Shown here: piece after piece, positions 50,414 to 57,904 of the stretch | How positions within the stretch are numbered: position 1 is the first letter of the stretch | How the letters are laid out: each line of letters starts with the position of its first letter | Assembly (NCBI RefSeq): GCF_052180255.1 | Contig: NZ_CP197466.1 | Coordinates: 3,906,001-3,970,000 of the forward strand | DNA from: Paenibacillus_AM sp052180255 | Lineage (GTDB): Bacteria; Bacillota; Bacilli; Paenibacillales; NBRC-103111 | Direction: 5' to 3' | DNA: 64,000 nt | Made by a program: the position numbers and the translations under genes | Notes under the pieces: generated by a model | Told to the model about the DNA's origin: nothing | The model's database searches: none | What the model saw: only the letters and a program-made list of their open reading frames with translations

Positions 50414-50460
50414 TAACAATCGAGGAAGAGCTTATGCTCTACTATCGATTGTTTTTTGTT
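50414..50460 (+). terminator. Terminator of the M1 peptidase/membrane protein unit
   Basis: AACAATCGA...TCGATTGTT with inner AGAGC/GCTCT pair, followed by TTTTGTTTG. Confidence 0.8.
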
Positions 50461-50800
50461 TGTCATCTGCAACTTTCATTTCGTAGTAAGTTCACTATTT
50501 TTACCTTCGATAGACTATTTCCACTTCCTGTCTAGCCCCTCGCGGATTCTAGCAAAATGCTCTCAATCACACCTTCTGTCCGATTTCAAGAATAATAAGA
50601 AGTGTTAGAATGATAGAAAACGTACCACAAAGATTTAGCCAATGGAATAAGAAGATGTGGAATAAGTAAACTGTACAACCTATTATCTTTAGACTGATCT
50701 TTAAAATAAACAATTATTTTAAATAATTTGTTTTTTCGGCAGGATAATCACAAATGATGGCGAATTTAATAAAGTCGAAAAAAATCAGAACAGCCGAATT
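50461..50800. other. Gene-free region before the second c-di-AMP riboswitch
   Basis: AT-rich, no reading frame with a binding site. It must hold the promoter of the riboswitch transcript; no clear -35/-10 pair identified. Contains the palindrome-like AACAATTATTTTAAATAATTTGTT near 50710-50730, of unknown use. Confidence 0.35.
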
Positions 50801-50905
50801 CTCTTTTTAGAGAAACGGGGGAACCATTCTTTGGGTGAATTGATCTCGCATTTGAGTGATCATAGGGAACCTTCAACCGAACCCTTAGCTAACCTCGTAG
50901 GCAGA
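50801..50905 (+). promoter_or_regulatory. c-di-AMP riboswitch upstream of the NlpC/P60 gene
   Basis: Aptamer blocks in order: ACGGGGGAACC, TTGGGTGAAT, hairpin TGATCTC...GAGTGATCA, AGGGAACC, CAACCGAACCC, TTAGCTAACCTCGTAGGC. These are the ydaO/yuaA signature. No terminator lies between aptamer and start; the binding site GAGGAAGGGG begins at the aptamer edge, so control may be on translation. The ribosome-blocking model is inference. Confidence 0.92.
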
Positions 50906-50923
50906 GGAAGGGGCAATACGTAA

Positions 50924-51394
50924 GTGAAGAAGTATGTAGCTCTAGTATTAAGCCTAGTTTTTGTTTTAAGCTTCTCAACTGGTAACGCTTTCGCAGCGAC
51001 ATCACTTGAGAAGTCCGTCGAATCATTGGTAGGTACGCCTTACAAATGGGCTGGAACGACAACAAAAGGTTTCGATTGTTCCGGGTTCACAAGTTATGTA
51101 TTTAACCAATTCGACATCGATTTGCCGCACAGCTCTGGAGGGCAAAGCGGTGAGGGTGAGAAAGTGAGTAAAGGTGATCTCCGTCCTGGCGACCTTGTGT
51201 TCTTCGCAACAGGTGGTGGCCGTACGATCTCTCACGTCGGTATTTATCTAGGAGACGGTGAATTTATTCATTCGGCAACGAATGCAGGCGTCGTCAAGAA
51301 CAAGCTAAGCGAGTCTTATTATGCGACCCGTTATGTCACAGCACGTCGCGTGCTTGATGATAGTGCATATAAGACGCTAGCTGCTGTTGAGTAA
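50924..51394 (+). CDS. Secreted NlpC/P60 peptidoglycan endopeptidase
   Basis: 156 residues, GTG start after GAGGAAGGGG. Signal peptide MKKYVALVLSLVFVLSFSTG with cleavage near AFA-A. Catalytic Cys in KGFDCSGFTSYVF, His in TISHVGIYLGDGEFIHSAT. No SH3 or LysM binding domain, so a minimal enzyme. Controlled by the upstream c-di-AMP riboswitch, a common pairing for wall hydrolases. Confidence 0.93.
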   Translation: MKKYVALVLSLVFVLSFSTGNAFAATSLEKSVESLVGTPYKWAGTTTKGFDCSGFTSYVFNQFDIDLPHSSGGQSGEGEKVSKGDLRPGDLVFFATGGGRTISHVGIYLGDGEFIHSATNAGVVKNKLSESYYATRYVTARRVLDDSAYKTLAAVE

Positions 51395-51423
51395 ATCAAC
51401 ATAAGTTCAAGCATTTCATAGCG

Positions 51424-51468
51424 AAACCCCGCAATCCACTTGTATAGGAGGATGCGGGGTTTTGTTTA
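51424..51468 (+). terminator. Terminator of the NlpC/P60 gene
   Basis: AAACCCCGCA...TGCGGGGTTTTGTTT. Confidence 0.85.
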
Positions 51469-51544
51469 TGTCACGCATAACATGATTTTGATGTACAAAC
51501 AATAACACTTGGTTCATAAACAGATAGCGAAGGAGGAATTTACT

Positions 51545-51625
51545 ATGTCTAAACAACAGGGACATGCGAATAAAAACACAACAACTCGATCCTCAGATAA
51601 AAAAGACAAGTCCAGAAGCAAGTAA
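51545..51625 (+). CDS. Small basic peptide of 26 residues
   Basis: ATG five to eight bases after GGAGG, sequence MSKQQGHANKNTTT followed by a Ser/Asp/Lys-rich tail ending KDKSRSK. Very hydrophilic, no cysteine, no membrane segment. Flanked by terminators on both sides, so it is a separate transcription unit. I do not recognise it; small spore-type peptides have similar composition, but this is a guess. Confidence 0.55.
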   Translation: MSKQQGHANKNTTTRSSDKKDKSRSK

Positions 51626-51660
51626 ATCCATTCCCATCCGATCACATTCGCTGCATGACA

Positions 51661-51700
51661 ATACCCCACCATCCACCTAGGAAGGGGATGATGGGGTTTG
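51661..51700. terminator. Hairpin between small peptide gene and MBL gene
   Basis: ACCCCACCATCC...GGGATGATGGGGT; long stem, weak T-tracts on both sides. Probably serves the two convergent genes. Confidence 0.6.
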
Positions 51701-51714
51701 TATACTTCGGTATA

Positions 51715-52662
51715 TTAAACGTTACTAAGTAAGTGCTTCATATTGTTTGTATAAACCATAGCCGCTGACCAGTTCTTGTAAGGTGCAGGAACTTCGACAT
51801 TTCCAAGCTGGTCCGGCGTTACGCCCTGCGCTTTAAGCCCTTCCGATGCTTCAAGCAAATCACGTAAGTAATCGGCTGCTTTCGTAATCCATTCCTTCCC
51901 ACCAATCGGTCCATGACCAGATACAATATACGCAATGTCCCAAGTCTTAAGCTGTTCTAGAATCGAAATCCACTCGGTAATGTTTCCATCCATAATGGAC
52001 ATATGGTTATCTACTGCGACCAAATCACCAATAAAAATAACTTTTGCATCCGGTATGTATAAGAAGGAATCACAAGCGGTATGGCCGCCACCAAGGGTAT
52101 AGCACTCCACACTATGGCTTGTTCCTTGTAGTTTCCATGTCGATTCAAAAGTTTCAGTAGGTAAAGTTAATTCTAAAGTCGGGAGTGAAACTTCCAACTC
52201 TCTCAAAGCGGATATCTGATCGGATAATTGCTGTACCTGCTGTTCATCCGTCGTTTGTTCACGTTTCACTTCTAAAGATAGAATGTAGCCCCGTAATCCT
52301 TCTAGGTCTGATCGCTGTTTCTCGATTCTGGCTGGGTGAATCTCTTGCATCAGTTTTGCTGTTTTTGCTGAAGAAACAATCGTCACATCATGAAAAACTT
52401 GATTGCCTCGCACATGATCACCATGCCAGTGGCTGTTAAACAAATGCGTGATCGGCTTACTTGTTAACTTCTGAATCTCATCTCGTAGTTCTTGTGCCGC
52501 TTGCTGTGTGTTAAAAGAATCAAATACGAGAATAGACTCACCAAGGTCAATGAATCCAGCATTGCCTACAGCGCCTGAACTTGCTTTTACAATGGCAGCA
52601 TAAATGCCTTCTGAAACTTGTTGCAGGTCGAAATGTTTAAGGTCCGTCATTACATTTTGCAT
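51715..52662 (-). CDS. MBL-fold metallo-hydrolase
   Basis: 315 residues from ATG at 52662 after AAGGGG. Metal-binding FNSHWHGDHVRGN near residue 86, further ligands in LGGGHTACDSF, FIGDLVAVDNH and VSGHGPIGG. Between them an inserted coiled-coil-like helix (KQRSDLEGLRGYILSLEVKR) appears. Could be a lactamase-like, glyoxalase-like or other hydrolase; substrate unknown. Confidence 0.85.
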   Translation of the reverse strand: MQNVMTDLKHFDLQQVSEGIYAAIVKASSGAVGNAGFIDLGESILVFDSFNTQQAAQELRDEIQKLTSKPITHLFNSHWHGDHVRGNQVFHDVTIVSSAKTAKLMQEIHPARIEKQRSDLEGLRGYILSLEVKREQTTDEQQVQQLSDQISALRELEVSLPTLELTLPTETFESTWKLQGTSHSVECYTLGGGHTACDSFLYIPDAKVIFIGDLVAVDNHMSIMDGNITEWISILEQLKTWDIAYIVSGHGPIGGKEWITKAADYLRDLLEASEGLKAQGVTPDQLGNVEVPAPYKNWSAAMVYTNNMKHLLSNV

Positions 52663-52734
52663 CGATAATCCCCTTTTCGCTGCTAGTAGCAATAATTTTC
52701 TGAAAGTTACATTTTTTACTACGTTATGCGCGAT

Positions 52735-53265
52735 TTAGGGTTTCATACTTTGTTCAATTAAGTTCTGCAGTAATTTTTTGCTCTCCATATCCTTAGCACG
52801 TGGCGTGCGACCAATCTGCTCGTAAACCACTTTTTCTTCGAGTAGCTGATGAGGGCTTAGCGCACATATCGAAATTCCATATAGGCTAAAATGCTTTAAG
52901 GGCAAAGAATCCGGTCTCCATACCCATTCGGGTAAACCATCCGGAATCAGACTTCCATTATGATCTCTCGTCAAATAACAAAATTGGATATCCACGTCAC
53001 CCTTGCGAAAGTCAGTTTGCCGCTTACTCACGGGGATGCGCTCATATCCTGCTTCCATAAGTGCCTTTTCAAGTTTCTCCCGATGCCTTGCCCATGTGAC
53101 GAGATCAAGATCCTCATGCGGCCTAGTAATCCGACCAAGCATAAAATCGATCGCCCACCCTCCTCTTAGCCAGCAGCGTGCATGTAGTCTTTTGCATATT
53201 TCATTGATCTCATGCAGGACCTGCAACTGGGATTCAGATTTAACGTCTATCATTTGTTGAGACAT
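52735..53265 (-). CDS. Nucleotidyltransferase of the ANT(2'')/LinA-like family
   Basis: 176 residues from ATG at 53265, eight bases after GGAGG. The motif WLRGGWAIDFMLGRITRPHE followed by DLDLV gives the G-G-x-A...DxD nucleotidyltransferase site; the later DVDIQF gives the third acidic residue. Related enzymes adenylylate aminoglycosides or lincosamides. Whether this chromosomal copy gives resistance cannot be told from sequence. Confidence 0.78.
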   Translation of the reverse strand: MSQQMIDVKSESQLQVLHEINEICKRLHARCWLRGGWAIDFMLGRITRPHEDLDLVTWARHREKLEKALMEAGYERIPVSKRQTDFRKGDVDIQFCYLTRDHNGSLIPDGLPEWVWRPDSLPLKHFSLYGISICALSPHQLLEEKVVYEQIGRTPRAKDMESKKLLQNLIEQSMKP

Positions 53266-53289
53266 GCGCACAACCTCCTCCTTTCTTCA

Positions 53290-53877
53290 TTAGCAGGGCT
53301 TAGTAATTGTACGCAATACAAAATCAACCTCAGGAATTCGGTAGCCTTCACCCAATACCATAATACCCGAGAGAATTGTAAAATAATTACCTACCAGCTC
53401 CTCCAAATTTCCTTCCACAATTTCACCTACTTGCTGTCCATCCCTGAATATAGGTAGCAACCGATCGATATAAGCTTGTAACGGATATTGCTCGATAAGT
53501 TGCTGTACCTTCTCAGGTACGCCATCCGAATGATTAGCCTGATAGATCAGCATGAAAAAAGGTGTATTATCTTTTTCCAGAATATGTTTCGTGAGCAGTC
53601 TTATCTTTTCTATGGGCGAACCTGGGATGTGATACAGACCTTCAATTGAAGAAATTGATGTTTGTATAGCCCCTTCAATAAGCATGGTGAACAGTTCGTC
53701 TTTCGTTTTAAAATAATGGTAAATAAGACCGTGACTGATTCCCGCTTCGGCTGCAATCATGCTCATCTTGGTTCCAATGATACCCCGTCTCGCAAAGACT
53801 TTAATCGCTGCTTGAATAATTTGTTCTCTACGCTCATCGCGAATTTTGTGCAATTGTTCTCCATTTAATGGGGACAA
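53290..53877 (-). CDS. TetR family transcriptional regulator
   Basis: 195 residues, TTG start nine bases after GGGGAG. N-terminal helix-turn-helix RREQIIQAAIKVFARRGIIG and ISHGLIYHYFKTKDELF; C-terminal ligand domain. Follows the hydrolase gene with six bases between and so is in one operon with it; a palindrome over the operon promoter is its likely operator. Confidence 0.92.
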   Translation of the reverse strand: MSPLNGEQLHKIRDERREQIIQAAIKVFARRGIIGTKMSMIAAEAGISHGLIYHYFKTKDELFTMLIEGAIQTSISSIEGLYHIPGSPIEKIRLLTKHILEKDNTPFFMLIYQANHSDGVPEKVQQLIEQYPLQAYIDRLLPIFRDGQQVGEIVEGNLEELVGNYFTILSGIMVLGEGYRIPEVDFVLRTITKPC

Positions 53878-53883
53878 AATGGT

Positions 53884-54759
53884 TCACTCCCCTTTTTTAT
53901 TTTTGCCAAGGAAAAATGACTTAACAGGCTGCGCCACTTGAATAGGTGAATACCCATTTTCAGGAGATAAGTGATGTAATTTCGGAATCGATAACATTTG
54001 TGATTGCTTTATCGTCTGATTCAATTCATGAATCATTTGATGCGTAGGTTCTGGGCTTTTATTTCCCGATATTAAGAGTACATCCGCTTGAATCACCTCG
54101 TACTTACGATACGTGGTCGCCAGACGCTGCACTTCTTTATGTTCATTCAAGTTTTCGGGTAGTAGCTGCTCAATCCGATTCCAGTGCTCGCCACGTATGC
54201 CGATACGCAAGTTGAAATCTGCAAACCATTTAGGCACGCGAGATAAAAAGGTTTGGCTCGCTCCCTGTACAAATGTAGTAAATGCCCCTCGAAAGTTTTT
54301 CTTGCTCATGTCTTCCTCATATTCGGATATCCACTTCCAATGGGCTGGTTCCGAATGAATCACAACTCCAGGCTCGTAAAGTGCTATTTTGGCAAAATTC
54401 TGGTTCGCCCAAGCAGTCTCCAAAACTGCAAGACCACCATAACTATGGCCAAATATAAAGTAAGCTCCAGTAGCTACTTGTACCGCCATGATATCTTCAC
54501 ATTCCTTGGTAATGGAGTATTCTGGACCCTGCGGTCCACTACCACCGCGACCACGACGGTCTAGGATATGGACAGTGAATGAATCGGATAGCTCATAAGC
54601 CAATTGTGTGAATTGTTCCGAAGTTGTCAGCGCACCCGGTACGACGATAAGACTGGGACCCTTCCCTACGCTTCGATAGCTGATTGTGGTTCCATCCTTG
54701 GAAGTAACGGTTGAACGGGTAAAAAAATCAATATAGTCCTCTTTCATCGCTTGTGCCAT
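53884..54759 (-). CDS. Alpha/beta hydrolase, TetR-regulated
   Basis: 291 residues. Oxyanion region VVPGALTTSEQF, nucleophile elbow FIFGHSYGGLAVLE, late acidic LLISGNKSPEPTH and His in KLHHLSPENGYSP. Cytoplasmic. First gene of a two-gene operon with the TetR regulator. Confidence 0.88.
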   Translation of the reverse strand: MAQAMKEDYIDFFTRSTVTSKDGTTISYRSVGKGPSLIVVPGALTTSEQFTQLAYELSDSFTVHILDRRGRGGSGPQGPEYSITKECEDIMAVQVATGAYFIFGHSYGGLAVLETAWANQNFAKIALYEPGVVIHSEPAHWKWISEYEEDMSKKNFRGAFTTFVQGASQTFLSRVPKWFADFNLRIGIRGEHWNRIEQLLPENLNEHKEVQRLATTYRKYEVIQADVLLISGNKSPEPTHQMIHELNQTIKQSQMLSIPKLHHLSPENGYSPIQVAQPVKSFFLGKNKKGE

Positions 54760-54774
54760 ATCCCTAATCTCCTT

Positions 54775-54833
54775 TTGATTGATTTAATCAGTCAATTAAC
54801 GTTAGGATAGGATACATTTCTATATTTTGTCAA
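54775..54833 (-). promoter_or_regulatory. Promoter and TetR operator of the hydrolase-tetR operon
   Basis: Minus strand TTGACA (54828-54833), 18-base spacer, TATCCT (54804-54809). Just downstream, TTGACTGATT-A-AATCAATCAA (54775-54795) is a 21-bp palindrome with one mismatch, placed to block the start of transcription. Confidence 0.7.
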
Positions 54834-54938
54834 TAACAAAATTTTCGAACACTATACTGCAAGTTGTTAAATAGATAAGGACCGCAGCAGGTCACTTACT
54901 CCAACCTGTCACAGCCCCTCAACACAGCTTATCGCCTC

Positions 54939-55230
54939 TTACTCTTGCCCCGTCGCAATCGGATTGTCCTCGTAACTGATCCAATCGCTCCAACTCTTAT
55001 CCCCCCAAGAACCTCGATGTTCGGAGGGTTCCGAAACAAAAAAGTAGGGGTTCCGATCAGCGCGGTGGGAATGCTTCGGAGAATAGCCAGCGCCCATGTG
55101 CAACGATCCCCCTTGGCTACGCTTGGGAGCCCATAGCATGCCAGAAGCCCGTGGACGACGGGGCTGACGAAACAATGCGGTTTGAGCCAAGGCGAAGTAT
55201 ACCCCTGTGGCTGGGTCAAGCCGAACGAAC
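54939..55230 (-). pseudogene. Rhodanese C-terminal fragment fused to unrelated GC-rich sequence
   Basis: The last 20 or so codons (SWSDWISYEDNPIATG then QE-stop, 54939-55005) and the 3' flank (GGGGCTGTGACAGGT) match the intact sulfurtransferase at 59.3 kb. Upstream of that the frame stays open through about 225 bases of GC-rich DNA not related to the sulfurtransferase and without a start signal. This is a relic, not a gene. Confidence 0.75.
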
Positions 55231-55339
55231 CGCCAACAAATGGCCAAGCGAAGCAAGGTTGCACCCAGAGGGTGGATGGGTCTGGGTTGTGGACGGGCTA
55301 CAACATTCTTGTTTGCAGCCTGTTGGCGGTTGTTTGCAA
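55231..55339 (+). repeat. 108-bp repeat element, copy 1
   Basis: CGCCAACAAA.GGCCAAG.GAAGCAAGGT.GCACCC.GA.GGGTGG...GTTGTGG, 18 bases, GTTTGC, N15 containing CTGTTG, GTTTGC. Aligns with 57798-57904 apart from a short indel. Lies 26 bases downstream of the BtrH-like gene (on the minus strand) and joins the rhodanese fragment region. Confidence 0.7.
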
Positions 55340-55364
55340 ACCGGTTAATTACTACGCTAAGAAA

Positions 55365-56345
55365 TTACAACAATAATTCCATAGCTGCTCGTTCTTTATC
55401 AGCAATCTCGAGCAAAAGCTTGGAAACCTGGTTTAGCTCCTGGTAGCTTCCCGTTCTTCCTGCATGGTCGATCAAAGAAGAAACGCTTATCCACATTGGA
55501 GCTATTTTCGTAAACAACCAATATGCTTGTTCTACTTTTGGATCTCCAAACAGATCCACGCATTCTTTTAGAAAATCCCGATATAGATTTCGAAACAAAG
55601 CACCACCGGTTCCCGCTCTTTCCATTAACAACGCAGTTAAACATAGATCATGCTCAAAATTTTTGCTGCGCTCAGGCCACTTCAGAATTTCGCTGCTCAT
55701 TTTCATAATCCCTTTATTCCCGATATTTCGAATGGGCGGATTCAAATAGTCATGCGCATTCTGGGTTAAGGACGCTCGAATAGCAGGTACAAGCGGCGGA
55801 AGGGCGTCAACCGACTCTATCGAGAAGGAACGATTTCGGGAGCTCATCGGCCCCTTTGCATTGCGGGCCATGGCCAAATGATCCACACGCGTCTTAACCA
55901 GTCCGCCCTGCTGTTTCGTATCCGCCATGTAGGCGAATTCGTCATCTATCCCATAGATCACCGCATAATGGGCGGCAAAGTGCACTTTGTTTGTGAAATA
56001 ATCCAAATAATAAGAGTCCAGTTTAAGTCCCACTGGAATGCCGTGTTCGATGTAGCTCTTTACGTTCTGCCATGCTTTTGTGACAGACGAGGTTTCTTGC
56101 ACCCTGATATTCAAATTGAGCCGGGATGCTATGCAAGCAGACAGTTCATCAGGCTTCACCCTCCCCCCAATAAAAGGAAAGTCCATCCCCTTCGAATCCC
56201 AATAAATGAATCCCAAGCCTTGCCCGAGTCCGAATAACATGGGTTCCGAAAGCTGGACACCCGCAAATTGAAGCAAATTGCCCATCGTCGTCGTCTCGCA
56301 ATGTTCGCCCTGATAAGGAACGAAACCTTCAATGATTGCAGCCAT
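55365..56345 (-). CDS. BtrH-like (N-terminal domain) protein
   Basis: 326 residues. FVPYQGEHCETTTMGNLLQF with a candidate catalytic Cys near residue 16, HFAAHYAVIYGIDDEFAYMAD with a candidate His-Asp pair, as in the papain-like BtrH fold; the C-terminal half is helical (DUF4872-like). BtrH transfers an acyl group in butirosin synthesis. No other antibiotic gene is near, so the substrate is open. Starts one base after the PadR gene (TAACATG). Confidence 0.72.
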   Translation of the reverse strand: MAAIIEGFVPYQGEHCETTTMGNLLQFAGVQLSEPMLFGLGQGLGFIYWDSKGMDFPFIGGRVKPDELSACIASRLNLNIRVQETSSVTKAWQNVKSYIEHGIPVGLKLDSYYLDYFTNKVHFAAHYAVIYGIDDEFAYMADTKQQGGLVKTRVDHLAMARNAKGPMSSRNRSFSIESVDALPPLVPAIRASLTQNAHDYLNPPIRNIGNKGIMKMSSEILKWPERSKNFEHDLCLTALLMERAGTGGALFRNLYRDFLKECVDLFGDPKVEQAYWLFTKIAPMWISVSSLIDHAGRTGSYQELNQVSKLLLEIADKERAAMELLL

Positions 56346-56346
56346 G

Positions 56347-56901
56347 TTATTTCATCTCCTCCAACAATTCGTTGATTAGATTGGCGACAAACGCTTGCTC
56401 ACTCTCAATAAGACTCATCGGATGAAGGAAAAGTGCCCTTACGTACAGCGGCAATCGAACGCCGCCTTGCGATTCGTACTTCTGCCTTATATTTATTAAA
56501 GCGTCCCCAAGAAAATCTAGCCGTTTGCGCAAAGCTTCTATGGCTTCGCCCTTCTCGACAAAAGGTAAAGCTGCAAGCCCGAGATCGAATCGATTATCGC
56601 GTTCTCGCGAAGAGGACAGGCCGGCGATAATTTCATTTCTCAGTGTTGTGATACCGTCTTCCGTCATGGCAAATCGGATCGGCATAGGTCCCTTGCCGGA
56701 TTTCTCGCCGGAACCCTCGGACTCGATCAATCCTTTATCGTTCAATTTCTTCAGTCCTGCGTAAATCGAAGTCGTGCCGATATTCGCCCATTCCCGATAG
56801 CCGCGCTGATCGATTAACTTATTGATATCGTAACCCGACGCTTGATTGCATTCGGCGATAACTTGCAACAGCATAAATTCAACATTGGAAAGTTGATTCA
56901 T
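56347..56901 (-). CDS. PadR family transcriptional regulator
   Basis: 184 residues from ATG at 56901, seven bases after GGGGG. Winged helix FMLLQVIAECNQASGYDINK, TTSIYAGLKKLNDKGLIESE, then the C-terminal dimerisation helices. First gene of a PadR-BtrH operon with an operator in its own promoter. Confidence 0.88.
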   Translation of the reverse strand: MNQLSNVEFMLLQVIAECNQASGYDINKLIDQRGYREWANIGTTSIYAGLKKLNDKGLIESEGSGEKSGKGPMPIRFAMTEDGITTLRNEIIAGLSSSRERDNRFDLGLAALPFVEKGEAIEALRKRLDFLGDALINIRQKYESQGGVRLPLYVRALFLHPMSLIESEQAFVANLINELLEEMK

Positions 56902-56921
56902 GGAGAGACCCCCCACAATTA

Positions 56922-56965
56922 ATATTTCACATGTGTAATATAACAGTAATGAAATATAATGTCAA
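56922..56965 (-). promoter_or_regulatory. PadR-BtrH promoter with operator
   Basis: Minus strand TTGACA (56960-56965), 17-base spacer, TATATT (56937-56942), an almost consensus promoter. ATATTaCACATGTGaAATAT (56922-56941) overlaps the -10 box; it is an inverted repeat with two mismatches and resembles ATGT-ACAT PadR sites. Autoregulation is likely. Confidence 0.75.
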
Positions 56966-57027
56966 TATCTTCATGTTTATTGAGATTTTCAGCGAGTTCG
57001 TGTTGGCAAGCCGTTTGCGCTGAAGAC

Positions 57028-57070
57028 GCAAAAGGACTGTGACAGGAACCATCCAGTAACCTGTCACAGC
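57028..57070 (-). terminator. Terminator after the truncated rhodanese copy
   Basis: Minus strand CTGTGACAGG-loop-CCTGTCACAG followed by TCCTTTTG. Related but weaker hairpins follow the other two rhodanese copies. Confidence 0.75.
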
Positions 57071-57104
57071 CCCCAAACCCGCGTCCGACGCGGCCTCTCG
57101 GCTC

Positions 57105-57797
57105 TTATTCTTCTCCTGTTGCAATCGGATTCTCGCTATACGAAATCCAATCACTCCAAGAACCCGCATACAACTTCACTTGTTCATAACCCGCTTCATA
57201 TAGAGAAAGCACATTTGGACAAGCCGTTACACCTGATCCGCAGTACACAATAATCTCTTTATCCATAGGAAGAGAAGCAAAACGCTCACGCTGCTGCCCT
57301 GGACTTAGCCATTTGCCGTCTTGATTCAGTGCATCTTTCCAGAACAAGTTCTTAGCTCCTGGAATGTGACCAGCGCGGGAATCAATTGGCTCTTGCTCAC
57401 CCGCATACCGCACCGCTTCACGGGAGTCGATAAGCACTTTGCTGCTGCTTCCTAGCTGATCGCGTACTTCTTCCATCGAAGCCAGCATTTGACGCTGCAC
57501 TCTTGGTGAGAAAATACGCTTCTCCGCAGCAGGAATTTCACTTGTCACTGGATATTCAGCCGCTTTCCATGCCGAGTACCCGCCATCTAATACGTAAACT
57601 TCTTGATGATTCAAGAATCGTAACATCCACCACAAGCGAGATGCCATCGCCCCACCTTGATCATCATAAGCAATAACGGTACGTGTCGAATCTACACCTA
57701 GATCGCCTACGCAAAGCGAGAATCCACCCAAATCAGGTAATGGATGTCTGCCTCCATGTTCTCTCACCGCTCCAGATAAATCTTTTTCCAAACGGAT
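57105..57797 (-). pseudogene. 5'-truncated rhodanese-type sulfurtransferase copy
   Basis: Encodes the part from EKDLSGAVREHGG to the C-terminus, about 95 percent identical in protein to the gene at 59.3 kb, including the active-site VYCGSGVTACPN. The first ~52 residues are missing and replaced by the repeat element at 57798-57904; the open frame continues to a TTG at 57863 without a ribosome binding site. The first rhodanese half is damaged, so it is most likely inactive. Confidence 0.8.
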
Positions 57798-57904
57798 CGC
57801 CAACAAAAGGCCAAGTGAAGCAAGGTAGCACCCGGAAGGGTGGTTGGGTTGTGGTTCGATCAAGACTCAGCTGTTTGCGGACTGTTGATGATCGTTTGCA
57901 GCCT
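57798..57904 (+). repeat. 108-bp repeat element, copy 2
   Basis: Aligns with 55231-55339; same spacing GTTGTGG-N18-GTTTGC-N15-GTTTGC. It encodes the last dozen residues (NDHQQSANS) of the hydrolase at 57867 and cuts off the 5' part of the rhodanese copy. Confidence 0.7.

Noticed and set aside
54929..55264. 111- and 105-codon frames on the minus strand
   Set aside because: The C-terminal part is a rhodanese fragment; the rest lacks start signal and family, so it is treated as a relic.
57798..57863. Extended N-terminus MIEPQPNHPSG for the truncated rhodanese
   Set aside because: It reads through the repeat element from a TTG with no ribosome binding site.
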